Source: Zoogloea sp041914405 (GTDB lineage Bacteria; Pseudomonadota; Gammaproteobacteria; Burkholderiales; Rhodocyclaceae). Taken from it: a DNA stretch of 64,000 nt. Below the pieces are notes generated by a model. It was not told the DNA's origin. It saw nothing but the letters and a program-made list of their open reading frames with translations, and did no database searches. A program made the translations under genes and the position numbers. Shown here in pieces: positions 25,348 to 33,641 of this stretch. The first letter of the stretch is position 1, and each line of letters opens with the position of its first letter. Location: NCBI RefSeq assembly GCF_041914405.1, contig NZ_JAYSDK010000030.1, forward strand, positions 1 through 64,000, given 5' to 3'.

Positions 25348-26283
25348 ATGCCGGGCAACAGCGTTGACGAGAAGGACAGCAGCGGCATGCAGACGCCCAA
25401 CCCCAGCCAGCACCCACCGGAAGAAGACGCCCAGGTCACCGCCGTCGTCGATTGCAGCACGATGCGCCTCGGCGACCGCATGGCCTGCGCGTGGATGGCC
25501 CAGCAGCGCCACCGCGCCACCGGCGAGCGCTTCGCGCTGATCGACCGCCACCCGGTGCTGGCCAGGGACTTTCCGCTGTCACGCTATTTCAGCGAGACCT
25601 TCGTGGACTGGAGCGAGGCCCGGATCGCCGCTGCCGGGCTGCCCGCGTGGGACATGGGCAACCTGTGGCTGACGGTGAGCAATGCTTTCGCCGCCAACCC
25701 GCAAGCCGGCAATTTCGAGACGCTGCCGGCAACCATCACGGCCCAGGCGCGCGAGCTGGCGGCGTCAACGCCCGCCGGCAAGCCACGCATCCTGATCCAC
25801 GTACTCGACGATGCCCCCTACAACATGGCCCGGCGCTGGCGCCGCAAGGACGCCGACGCCCTGTGCGACGAACTGCGCCGCCTCGGCGGCCACGTCGTGC
25901 TGCTCAACCCCTCGTCGGCACAGTTCATCGGCGGCTTCGAGCGCATGCTGGCCGAGATGCTGGCAGCCGACCTGTTCATTGGCGGCGATACCGGCCCGAG
26001 CCATGCGTTCGCGCTGCTGTGCGCCGACAAGCCGCAGGTCGCGGTCTACCCGTCGATGCTGAAAGACCAGCGCAAGTTCGCCACGGAACAGGCCCGCCTG
26101 GGGCTGGCGCTGCCGTGGGACAGCCTGCCCAAGCGCCCCGCGCTGCGGGTCATCACCATGAAGCGCCGGCTGGCGCTGATCTGGCACGAGCGCCAGCTGC
26201 TGCTGCGGCGGGCCGGCCTGTTCAACGGCCGCGATGTCGCCCGCCAGGCAATGGCCGAACTGGCTGCCCATACGAAAGGCTGA
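25348..26283 (+). CDS. GT9 (heptosyltransferase)-like protein
   Basis: 311 residues. The C-terminal half has the ADP-heptose-binding pattern of glycosyltransferase family 9: ADLFIGGDTGPSHAFALL, followed by PQVAVYPSM. The N-terminal half (VVDCSTMRLGDRMACAWMAQQ) fits the GDxxxxT/S-type start of the family but is divergent. ATG 25348 is used; GTG 25342 and ATG 25387 are also possible, and no clear ribosome site separates them. It begins just after the gap, so upstream context is unreliable. It is not contiguous with the LPS operon 1.2 kb downstream, which runs on the other strand. Confidence 0.65.
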   Translation: MPGNSVDEKDSSGMQTPNPSQHPPEEDAQVTAVVDCSTMRLGDRMACAWMAQQRHRATGERFALIDRHPVLARDFPLSRYFSETFVDWSEARIAAAGLPAWDMGNLWLTVSNAFAANPQAGNFETLPATITAQARELAASTPAGKPRILIHVLDDAPYNMARRWRRKDADALCDELRRLGGHVVLLNPSSAQFIGGFERMLAEMLAADLFIGGDTGPSHAFALLCADKPQVAVYPSMLKDQRKFATEQARLGLALPWDSLPKRPALRVITMKRRLALIWHERQLLLRRAGLFNGRDVARQAMAELAAHTKG

Positions 26284-26314
26284 CGACAGCCTGTTGTCAC
26301 AGCGGCGTGACATT

Positions 26315-26344
26315 CAGCCGCTAGGCTCGCCGGCTGGTCTTTTT
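26315..26344 (+). terminator. Rho-independent terminator candidate
   Basis: CAGCCG (26315-26320) pairs with CGGCTG (26331-26336), followed within three bases by TTTTT. It lies between the GT9-like gene and the ZntB gene on the same strand. Confidence 0.5.
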
Positions 26345-26355
26345 GCGTACCCGCC

Positions 26356-27372
26356 GTGCTGCCCACCGACGCCTCCTATGGCTCCGATCGCTCGGGGCTG
26401 ATCTCCGGTTTCCTGTTCCGTCCCGGCGCCGCCGGCGAAGCCCTCGACACGACGCGGGCCGCGCGCTGGCTGAGCGGTTCCGAGGCCGCCCATGACGGGG
26501 CCTTCGCGTGGCTGCATTTCAACCTCGCCAACGCCGCCACCGAGCGCTGGCTGCGCGAGCATCTGGGCGAGGTGGATGCCTTCTTCGACGCACTTCATGA
26601 AGGTTCCCGCTCGACGCGCATCGAGTACGCCCATGACGCGCTGATCGCGGTGGTGAACGACGTGCTCTACGAGTTCGACTTCGAGCCATCCCAGCTCGCC
26701 ACTCTGTGGCTGTACCTGGACGAGCGCACGGTGATCAGCGCCCGCCTGCAGCCGCTGCGCACCATCGACCGCCTGCGCGAAGCTGTACGCCAGGGCGAAA
26801 CCTTCGATTCCACGGTGGCCATGCTGACCCACCTGCTGCGCGACCAGGCCGACGTGCTGGTGCAGATCGTGCGCACCGCCACCGACCAGGTGGACGACGT
26901 GGAGGACACCATGCTTGCCGAGCGCGGGCAACGCAGTCGCGCCAGGCTGGGTTCCCTGCGCCGGGTGCTGGTGCGCCTGCGCCGCCTGCTGGCGCCGGAG
27001 CCGGGCGCCCTGTTCCGCCTGCTCAACCAGCCACCACGCTGGATCGCCCCGGGCGACCTGCAGGACCTGCGCCATTCGACCGAGGAGTTCTCGGCCGTGC
27101 TGGCCGACATGAGTGCGCTGCAGGAACGCATCAAGCTATTGCAGGAAGAAGTTGCGGCACGGGTCACCGAGGAAACCAACCGCAGCGTGTTCGTGCTGAC
27201 GATGGTCACCGTGCTGGCGCTGCCGATCAACATGATCGCCGGCCTGCTCGGCATGAACGTCGGCGGCATTCCGTTGGCCGACCATCCGGAAGGCTTCTGG
27301 ATCGTCGTCGCGATCATCGCCAGCTTCACCGTCGGCGCTGCCTGGTGGGCCTTCCGGCGGCGCGAGGAGTAG
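26356..27372 (+). CDS. ZntB/CorA-family divalent cation transporter
   Basis: 338 residues. A soluble cytoplasmic N-terminal domain of about 270 residues, including a long helix (TEEFSAVLADMSALQERIKLLQEEV), leads into two C-terminal membrane helices separated by the signature loop LLGMNVGGIPLADHPEGFW at about 296-314. GMN followed by VGGIP is typical of ZntB-type zinc transporters rather than Mg-specific CorA. The start is GTG 26356. Ends EEs-rich (RRREE). Specificity for zinc is inferred from the loop only. Confidence 0.87.
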   Translation: MLPTDASYGSDRSGLISGFLFRPGAAGEALDTTRAARWLSGSEAAHDGAFAWLHFNLANAATERWLREHLGEVDAFFDALHEGSRSTRIEYAHDALIAVVNDVLYEFDFEPSQLATLWLYLDERTVISARLQPLRTIDRLREAVRQGETFDSTVAMLTHLLRDQADVLVQIVRTATDQVDDVEDTMLAERGQRSRARLGSLRRVLVRLRRLLAPEPGALFRLLNQPPRWIAPGDLQDLRHSTEEFSAVLADMSALQERIKLLQEEVAARVTEETNRSVFVLTMVTVLALPINMIAGLLGMNVGGIPLADHPEGFWIVVAIIASFTVGAAWWAFRRREE

Positions 27373-27390
27373 GAATCAGGAGCAAGAGCC

Positions 27391-27462
27391 CTGTGGGGGC
27401 GAATTCATTCGCCCTCAGCGCATGACTTGACCACCGCGGGCGAATGAATTCGCCCCCACAGG
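27391..27462. repeat. REPIN-like inverted repeat doublet, copy 2
   Basis: CTGTGGGGGCGAATTCATTC begins the element; hairpins are at 27398-27413 (GGCGAATTCATTCGCC) and 27439-27454 (GGCGAATGAATTCGCC), with a 25-base spacer unrelated to that of copy 1. The right end CGCCCCCACAGG mirrors the left end. It fills most of the space between convergent zntB-like and deacetylase genes. Confidence 0.88.
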
Positions 27463-27481
27463 CATAGCCTTCAAAACCGTG

Positions 27482-28222
27482 CTAGCGGCGGATCGGCGGG
27501 TGCTTGGGGGTGTTCTTGGCGAGCAGCTTCCAGGCCACGCCGAAGACGTCGTCGCCGCGCGACACGGCCTTGCGCGGCAGGCTCAACAGATCATCCTCCG
27601 GCGTCGCGGCGGCGCGCTCGCAGGTGGTGCCGCTCAGGTAGCCGGCGGCAGCGGCGGCCTCGACGCAGCGCAGGTCGTGGCTGCCATAGGGGTAACAGAA
27701 ATGATCCACGCGCCGGCCGAGGAGGTCTTCCAGGGCGGCCTTGCTGGAGTTCATTTCATCGGCAATCCGTTCCGTGCCCTGTTCAGCAAGGCGCAGGTGG
27801 CTGTGGGAATGGGAGCCGATGGTGAAGCCGAGATCCTGCACCTCGCGCAACTGGGCGGCGTTCATCAACGGCGCCGGTTCCGGCCCCTTGCCGGCATCCC
27901 AGCTGGAAGTCTGTCCGATCAGCCCGCTCACCGCATACACCGTCGCCGGGTAGCCATGTTCCTTGAGCACCGGCGCAGCGTGGGTCAGGAAATCCACGTA
28001 AGCGTCATCGAAGGTCAGCACCAGCGGCCGCGACGGCAGCGGCCCTTCTCCGCGCAGGCCGGCCACCGCGTCGTCGAGGCCGATCACCGAATAACCCAGC
28101 AGCTTGAACAGCGTCATCTGCGCCCGGAAGCGCGGCAGATGGCAGTACAGCGCGCCATGGGCCTTGACCCGACCAGGGAAGTCGCCGACCCGGTGGTACA
28201 TCAGGATCTGCACCCGCTTCAT
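27482..28222 (-). CDS. Polysaccharide deacetylase (paralogue A) of the LPS-core locus
   Basis: 246 residues, NodB-homology (CE4) deacetylase. The catalytic pair is in LVLTFDDAYVDF, the zinc histidines in TIGSHSHSHLRL, and the conserved CYPYGSHD follows. No signal peptide or membrane segment is seen, so it should act in the cytoplasm on a sugar nucleotide or lipid-linked sugar. It is closely related to paralogue B at 31414-32166. Last gene of the LPS operon, overlapping the preceding GT4 gene by 4 bases. Probable role: removing an N-acetyl group from a core hexosamine (inference). Confidence 0.85.
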   Translation of the reverse strand: MKRVQILMYHRVGDFPGRVKAHGALYCHLPRFRAQMTLFKLLGYSVIGLDDAVAGLRGEGPLPSRPLVLTFDDAYVDFLTHAAPVLKEHGYPATVYAVSGLIGQTSSWDAGKGPEPAPLMNAAQLREVQDLGFTIGSHSHSHLRLAEQGTERIADEMNSSKAALEDLLGRRVDHFCYPYGSHDLRCVEAAAAAGYLSGTTCERAAATPEDDLLSLPRKAVSRGDDVFGVAWKLLAKNTPKHPPIRR

Positions 28223-29286
28223 CGTTTGCAGGCCTCACGATAGACGGCAATCGTGCGCTCGAACATCGCGTCCTCCGTAAAGCCGCCCTCGAAGATCTGC
28301 CGCGCACGGGTGCCGAAAGCGGCGCGCCGGGCCGGATCGCCGAGCAGGTCGTCGATGGCGGCGGCCAGCGTGACGGGATCGTCGGGCGGCACCAGATGGC
28401 CGCTTCCCCCCTCCTCCACCACCTCGCCGATGCCGCCCACGTAGCTGGCGACGATCGGCAGGCTGCAGGCGGAAGCTTCCAGCAGCGTCAGCGACAGGGC
28501 TTCCCGGCGCGACGGCGCCAGCAGCAGGTCGGACGCGGCCAGCAGGGCCGGCACGTCTTCGCGCAGGCCGAGGAAACGGACCCGCCCCTCCAGGCCGAGC
28601 TCCCGCGCCTGGGCCTGCACCTGCGGGCCCAGGTCGCCGTGGTGGTCGCCGGCCAGCAGCAGCGTCCAGCGCCGCTCGCGGAGGCGCGCCAGGGCCGCCA
28701 GCGCGGTGTCGTGCCCCTTGGCGGAAACAATGCGGGCCGCCATCAGCAGGCAGGGTTCGTCATCGGCCACGCCCAGTTCGCGCCGCGTCGCCGCGCGCAC
28801 ATCGGCCGGCAATGCAGCCGCCAGGTCGGCGATGCCATGGTGGACCATGCGGATGCGCGCCGGATCGTAGCCGGTACGCGCCAGAAAATCCGCCACCGCC
28901 TGGGACACCGCGATGATGCGGTCGGCACGGCCGAAGTGCTTGCCGGCGTTGTCCGAATGGGCGGTCGCCACGTTGGGCAGTCTGGCCAGCTTGGCGGCCA
29001 GGCCGGCGTACCAGGCGCCGCGGGTCAGGTGGCCGTGGATCAGGTCGGCGCCGATACGGCGGGCGTACAGCGCCAGACGCACGGTGGACGGCAAGTCGTA
29101 GATGCCGACCAGCGGCAGGTCGATGCCGTCAAAGCCCTCGGCACGCAGTTGCTGGCCGAGCCAGCCGGCCATCGGCCCGGCGTAGAAGGCCTCGTGGCCG
29201 CGCTCGCGCAGGCCGCGCATGAGTTGCAGCGCGTGGCGCTCGGCGCCGCCGCTCTTGAGACTGCGCAGGACGGTGACGATCTTCAC
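28219..29286 (-). CDS. Glycosyltransferase family 4 (first)
   Basis: 355 residues, GT-B fold. N-terminal MKIVTVLRSLKSGGAERHALQLM is the usual acceptor-domain start. The C-terminal donor domain has the E-x7-E motif in PSRREALSLTLLEASACSLP. HGHLTRGAWYAGLAAKLA and RIIAVSQAVADFL are typical of the family. Transfers a nucleotide-activated hexose or heptose onto the growing LPS core in the cytoplasm; the sugar is unknown. Overlaps both neighbours by 4 bases. Confidence 0.87.
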   Translation of the reverse strand: MKIVTVLRSLKSGGAERHALQLMRGLRERGHEAFYAGPMAGWLGQQLRAEGFDGIDLPLVGIYDLPSTVRLALYARRIGADLIHGHLTRGAWYAGLAAKLARLPNVATAHSDNAGKHFGRADRIIAVSQAVADFLARTGYDPARIRMVHHGIADLAAALPADVRAATRRELGVADDEPCLLMAARIVSAKGHDTALAALARLRERRWTLLLAGDHHGDLGPQVQAQARELGLEGRVRFLGLREDVPALLAASDLLLAPSRREALSLTLLEASACSLPIVASYVGGIGEVVEEGGSGHLVPPDDPVTLAAAIDDLLGDPARRAAFGTRARQIFEGGFTEDAMFERTIAVYREACKR

Positions 29287-30365
29287 TGGCCGAGCACCTT
29301 GCGATAAATGGCCAGGTTGCCCTCGACCATGCCGTCGATGGAGAACTCGGCCAGGATCCGCGCCCGCCCGGCTTCACCGTACTGGGTGCGCAGAACCGGA
29401 TCGGCAACCAGGCGTTCGATGGCGGCGGCCAGCGCCGGCACGTCGCCCGGCGGGCACAGGATGCCGGTCACCCCGTCCTGCACCGCTTCCGGCAGACCGC
29501 CGGCGCGACTGGTGATGACCGGCACGCCCGCAGCAGCGGCCTGCAGCAGGGACACGCCAAGGCCTTCCATCTCGGCCGGGTGGACCAGCAGGTCGAGGCC
29601 GCCGATCCAGTGCGCCAGGTCGTGGCGGAAGCCGGCAAAATGCACTGCGCCGCCGAGGCCGCGGGCCGCCACGTCGGCGCGCAGCTCAGCCTCCAACGGC
29701 CCCTGGCCGAAAACCAGCACCTGCAGCTCGGGGTAATGCTCGACCAGCTCGGGCAAGGCCGCAAACAGGTAGCGATGGCCCTTGCGCGGGATCATCTGGG
29801 CCACCACGCCGATCACCAGCGCGTCCTGCGGCAGGCGGAACTCGGCGCGAAAAGCTTCCGGATCGACCGGCACCAGGAAGGGCGCCGGGTCCACCGCGCT
29901 GCGCACGCAGCTGACCTTCTCCGGCGCCAGGCCTTCGGACAGCAGCACGTCACGGATGCCTTCGGAGATGGTGATCACGTGGTCGTAGAGGCGGTACTTG
30001 AGCGCCACTGCCAGGCGGGATTCCGGATTGTCCACACGACGCGACAGCACGCAGGGCACGCCGGCCAGCTTCGCCGCCAACGCGCCCCAGGTGTCGGCGC
30101 CACGGCGGCTGTGCAGGTGCACCAGGTCGGGCTTTTCGGCGCGGATCACCTTGGCCAGGCGGAAGGCCAGGCCGATGTCGCCGTCGCCGCCCATCTTCAT
30201 CTCCAGCAGGCGCGTGCCGGCCGGATGGCGGTGGGCGATGTCGCTGCCCGCCGGACAGGCCAGCAAGGTGTCGATACCGCGGGCGGCGAGGCCCTCGGCG
30301 ATGTACTGGACCTGGCGGGCGCCACCGTAGAGGTGCTTGCCCGCTTCCACATGCAGAATCTTCAT
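29283..30365 (-). CDS. Glycosyltransferase family 4 (second)
   Basis: 360 residues. Starts MKILHVEAGKHLYGGARQVQY; DLVHLHSRRGADTWGALAAKLAG and RYLFAALPELVEHYPELQVL fit GT4. The usual E-x7-E reads EGLGVSLLQAAAAG, so the second glutamate is glutamine, seen in some family members. LHSRRGADT and the LPS setting suggest a core-sugar transferase. Overlaps the GT9 stop and the next GT4 start by 4 bases each. Confidence 0.86.
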   Translation of the reverse strand: MKILHVEAGKHLYGGARQVQYIAEGLAARGIDTLLACPAGSDIAHRHPAGTRLLEMKMGGDGDIGLAFRLAKVIRAEKPDLVHLHSRRGADTWGALAAKLAGVPCVLSRRVDNPESRLAVALKYRLYDHVITISEGIRDVLLSEGLAPEKVSCVRSAVDPAPFLVPVDPEAFRAEFRLPQDALVIGVVAQMIPRKGHRYLFAALPELVEHYPELQVLVFGQGPLEAELRADVAARGLGGAVHFAGFRHDLAHWIGGLDLLVHPAEMEGLGVSLLQAAAAGVPVITSRAGGLPEAVQDGVTGILCPPGDVPALAAAIERLVADPVLRTQYGEAGRARILAEFSIDGMVEGNLAIYRKVLGQ

Positions 30366-31417
30366 GGTCTTGCTTCTTGGGTCTGGGCGGCCAGCATGGC
30401 CTGGGCCCGGTCGAGGACCATGGCCGGCGTGATGTCACGCAGACAGGTGAATTTGCCGCCGCAGGTCGGCCGGCGCCGGCATGGCGAGCATTCGAGGCCG
30501 AGCCAGATCACGCTGCCGGTGGGGCGGCCGGTGTCCTGGTAGGGGCAGGTGGAGCCGAAGATGGCCACCGTCGGGCGGGCCAGCGCGGTGCCCATGTGGG
30601 TGAGGCCAGTATCCACGCCGACCAGCAGCGCCGCGTGGGCGATGGCGGCCACCGCCTCCGGCAGGCGGGTGCGGCCAGCCAGGTTGACGATGCGCGGGTC
30701 CGCCGCCGCGATGCGCGCCGCCGCGTCGGCATCCGCCGGACCGCCGAGGATCACCGGGGTCAGCCCGGTGGCGGCGATCAGCTGCGGCGCCAGCGCCTGC
30801 CAGGCGTCCTCGAACCAGTGCTTCTGCGGCCGTGTGGTAAACGGCGCGAACACCGCGTAGCCGCCGGGCGCCAGCCCATGCTCGGCGAGCTTGCCGAGCA
30901 CGCCGGCTTCGGCAGCCGGATCGACGGTAAGCGTCGGCAAAAAGGCGCCGGCGTCGAGGCCCAGTTGCTGGGCCAGGTACTGGTATTCGGAACCGATGCG
31001 CGCCTTTTCACCGCCGCGCGGGATCACCTCGCTCATCAGCAGCTGGCTGCCCTCCTTGGAGCCGAGGCCGACGCGCCGCGGCGCCCCCGACAGCCAGGTG
31101 ATGAAGCCGCTCTTCAGCAGGCCCTGCAGGTCCAGCGCGGTGTCGAAGCGGCGCGCGTGCAGTTCGCGCCGCAGCTGACGCACGCATCGCCACAGTTCGA
31201 GCCGGCGCCCTTCCTTCCACAGCTTGACCCACTCGCCCTTCGACCAGGTGATCACCTCGTCGATGTTCGGATCACTGAGCAGCAGTTCGTGGATGCCCGG
31301 CTCTACCAGCCAGGCGATGTGGGCATCCGGGTGGGTGCGGCGGATCGCGGCCGGCAAGGCCGAGGCGAACACCACGTCGCCGATGGCCGAGCTACGGACG
31401 ATGAGGATGCGCTTCAT
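30362..31417 (-). CDS. Heptosyltransferase-type GT9 (WaaC/WaaF-like)
   Basis: 351 residues. N-terminal KRILIVRSSAIGDVVFASALP is the classic GT9 start (nucleotide-sugar heptose binding). DLQGLLKSGFITWLSG, FAPFTTRPQKHW and LLVGVDTGLTHMGTALARP complete the family pattern; the DTGLTHM loop binds ADP-heptose. A cysteine-rich tail LECSPCRRRPTCGGKFTC may bind metal. Similarity to heptosyltransferase I (WaaC) seems strongest. ATG 31417 overlaps the deacetylase B stop (ATGA). A frame 20 codons longer exists but overlaps that gene more deeply. Confidence 0.86.
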   Translation of the reverse strand: MKRILIVRSSAIGDVVFASALPAAIRRTHPDAHIAWLVEPGIHELLLSDPNIDEVITWSKGEWVKLWKEGRRLELWRCVRQLRRELHARRFDTALDLQGLLKSGFITWLSGAPRRVGLGSKEGSQLLMSEVIPRGGEKARIGSEYQYLAQQLGLDAGAFLPTLTVDPAAEAGVLGKLAEHGLAPGGYAVFAPFTTRPQKHWFEDAWQALAPQLIAATGLTPVILGGPADADAAARIAAADPRIVNLAGRTRLPEAVAAIAHAALLVGVDTGLTHMGTALARPTVAIFGSTCPYQDTGRPTGSVIWLGLECSPCRRRPTCGGKFTCLRDITPAMVLDRAQAMLAAQTQEARP

Positions 31418-32166
31418 GCATGCACGGGCCGGCGAAGTGCGGCCTGCTTCGAGGTGTTCTTGGTGAGCAGCTTCCACAGCACACCAAAGGCGGTGTTGCC
31501 CTGGGAGACGGCCTTGCGCGGCAGCGTCAGCAGGTCGTCGGCTGGCGTGGCGACGGCGCGCTGGCAGGTCGTGCCGGTGACATAGCCGGCTGCGGCAGCG
31601 GCTTCCACAGCGCGCATGTCGTGGCTACCGTAGGGATAGCAGAAATGATCCACCGGCGCGCCGAGCACGTCTTCGAGCATGCGCTTGCTGGCCGTCAGCT
31701 CCTCAGCGATGCGCGGCGTATCCATCTGGACCAGGCGCGGATGGCTGACCGTGTGGGAACCCACCGTGAAGCCCATCGCGTGGATCTCGCGCAGCTGGGC
31801 GGCGCTCATCAACGGGGCGGGAACGAGGCCTTCCGGCGTGACCCACTCGGAAGTCTTGCCAAGCAGGCCAGCCACCGCGTAGACCGTCGCCGGGTAGCCA
31901 TGGGCCTGCAGCACGGGGGCGGCCTGTTCGAGGAAGTCCACGTAGGCGTCGTCGAAGGTCAGCACCACCGGCTTGGGCGGCAGGGTTTTCTTGCCGCGCA
32001 GGGCCGCCGCCGCGTCGTCCAGGCTCACCACCGAGTAGCCGCAGTAGCGCAGCATGGCCATCTGCGCCTTGAAGCGCGGCAGGTGGCAGATCTGCGCGCG
32101 ATGACTGGGCATGCGCTGCGGAAAATGCCCCACCCGGTGATACATCAGGATGTGGATACGGCTCAT
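31414..32166 (-). CDS. Polysaccharide deacetylase (paralogue B) of the LPS-core locus
   Basis: 250 residues. Shares with paralogue A the start HILMYHRVG, PVVLTFDDAYVDFL, HGYPATVYAV, the zinc site VGSHTVSHPRL and DHFCYPYGSHDMRAVEAAAA, with conservation along the whole length, so they arose by duplication. No signal peptide, hence cytoplasmic. ATG 32166 (MSRIHILMYHRVG) aligns with the paralogue start. It follows the anchored transferase gene after a 78-base gap, the largest break in the operon. Confidence 0.85.
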   Translation of the reverse strand: MSRIHILMYHRVGHFPQRMPSHRAQICHLPRFKAQMAMLRYCGYSVVSLDDAAAALRGKKTLPPKPVVLTFDDAYVDFLEQAAPVLQAHGYPATVYAVAGLLGKTSEWVTPEGLVPAPLMSAAQLREIHAMGFTVGSHTVSHPRLVQMDTPRIAEELTASKRMLEDVLGAPVDHFCYPYGSHDMRAVEAAAAAGYVTGTTCQRAVATPADDLLTLPRKAVSQGNTAFGVLWKLLTKNTSKQAALRRPVHA

Positions 32167-32244
32167 CGGCTCGGCAAATGACGCGTGCGGGATCGCATGA
32201 TGCCAGAGGATCGCCCCTTGGCGTAGCCGCCTGTTGCAGCGCAA

Positions 32245-32919
32245 CTAGAACCAGCGGCTGGCCAGCCAGCCGAGAGCGGCCAGCACGGCGGCGCCGAGGG
32301 CCGCGTTGCGGGTTTTCTTGAGGGCCCGCTGCAGCTTGACGTGGCGCCGGCTGGCCTGGAAATGCTCGACCACCGGCGTTTCCGTACCGCGGTCGAAGAT
32401 CTTCACATAGCTTTCCGGCAGCGGCCCGATGCGCAGTTCCGGATGGCGCTCGATGGCGGTGGTGAAGCTGTCCTGGTCCACGCCGAGCAGCATGCCGTCC
32501 TGGGCCGCGATCCAGTCGTCCACGAAGGCCAGCGTCGACAGCCCGTTGCGCAGGTAGAGCGTGCCGGTCAGGTAGCGGTGGGAGAAGCTGCCATCGCCGG
32601 GCGCCACGAAGACGCCCAGGTCGGCGTCGAAATCGAAGAACAGGCGCAGCGGCGAGCGCACCACCGAATCGGCGTCCAGATAGACGACAGCCCGCCCCTC
32701 GAAACGCTGCAGGCAGTCACGCAGGAACTCCGGCTTGATGCGCGTGTTGGCCTCCCAGTAGCCGCGGCTGGGGTAGCGCTTGAGGAAATACGGGGTGCCG
32801 GTCTGCTCCAGGGATGCGCGCAGCTGGGCGGCCTCGGCCGCGTAGGTATCGGTGTAGAAGGCGCACACCAGGAAGGGCACATCCGGGCGGTCCTGCAGGA
32901 TTTCGTCGGTAGTGTTCAT
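32245..32919 (-). CDS. Putative nucleotide-diphospho-sugar transferase with C-terminal anchor
   Basis: 224 residues. A GT-A-like fold is suggested by FEGRAVVYLDADSVVRSPLRLFF, containing a DAD (DxD) metal site, and by TRIKPEFLRDCLQRF and LLGVDQDSFTTAIERHP. The last about 20 residues (LGAAVLAALGWLASRWF) form a hydrophobic tail that could anchor it to the inner membrane. Five bases downstream of the GT25 gene. Acceptor and donor unknown. Confidence 0.7.
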   Translation of the reverse strand: MNTTDEILQDRPDVPFLVCAFYTDTYAAEAAQLRASLEQTGTPYFLKRYPSRGYWEANTRIKPEFLRDCLQRFEGRAVVYLDADSVVRSPLRLFFDFDADLGVFVAPGDGSFSHRYLTGTLYLRNGLSTLAFVDDWIAAQDGMLLGVDQDSFTTAIERHPELRIGPLPESYVKIFDRGTETPVVEHFQASRRHVKLQRALKKTRNAALGAAVLAALGWLASRWF

Positions 32920-32924
32920 CGTCG

Positions 32925-33641
32925 TCAGTAGGCGCCCTGGCGGAGCCGGCGGGCCAGCAGGAAAACGGCGAGCTTGCGGCGCTTCGCCTCGATCACCCGC
33001 GCCAGGTGGCGGCCCACGGTCTTACGCTGGTGGCCATCCATGCGGGCGCCGATGGTGCTGGCGAGGCCGCCATCTTCCTCGACCACGCAGGGAAACACCA
33101 CCGGCACGCAGAGGCCGTGCTTCCAGTAGAGATCGAACTCGTCATCCACCGGCCGCTGCGGCACCGCCAGCCGCTCCAGCAGGCGGCGGGCGCCGGCCTG
33201 GCTGACGAGATAGCCCTGGGCGCCGCTGGGGTTCTTGTTCGGCAGGATCAGCCGCCGCCCATCGGCCAGGCTGGCTACCGGGATGCCGCGCACCGGGCCG
33301 AGGGAAGACAGGCGGACCAGGTCGTAGGACAGATCGAGGCCGGCGACCCCGGCGATCACCCGCGGTAGCTCCGGGCTCAGTACCACGTCGTCCTCGAGCA
33401 CCACCGCATGGGCCAGCCCGCACTCGACGACGAGCTCCCAGCTGCGCCGGTGGGACAGGTAGCAGCCCAGCTCTCCATTGCTCAGGCGCGGCTCGGCGCC
33501 GGCCGGCAGGCTGGCCCGGTCGACGCGGGCGCCATCGACGGCCGGCAGGAACTCCGCGTCCAGCCCCAGCGCAGCCAGGCGCTGCTGCATCAACACGCGG
33601 CGGTCAACGGCACGCTCGAGGTTGAGTACGAAGATCTTCAT
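32925..33641 (-). CDS. Glycosyltransferase family 25 (LPS sugar transferase)
   Basis: 238 residues. MKIFVLNLERAVDRRVLMQQRL is the family start; LGCYLSHRRSWELVVECGLAHAVVLEDDVVL holds the hallmark SH and EDDV metal-binding motif. DRRVLMQ and NPSGAQGYLVS fit LgtB/LgtE-type GT25. Likely adds galactose or glucose to the core oligosaccharide, though the sugar is not determined. Overlaps the ligase gene by 4 bases. Confidence 0.88.
   Translation of the reverse strand: MKIFVLNLERAVDRRVLMQQRLAALGLDAEFLPAVDGARVDRASLPAGAEPRLSNGELGCYLSHRRSWELVVECGLAHAVVLEDDVVLSPELPRVIAGVAGLDLSYDLVRLSSLGPVRGIPVASLADGRRLILPNKNPSGAQGYLVSQAGARRLLERLAVPQRPVDDEFDLYWKHGLCVPVVFPCVVEEDGGLASTIGARMDGHQRKTVGRHLARVIEAKRRKLAVFLLARRLRQGAY

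Noticed and set aside
25124..25551. Small frames across and beside the first N gap
   Set aside because: They contain unknown residues or poly-G/C-encoded repeats; no gene is supported.
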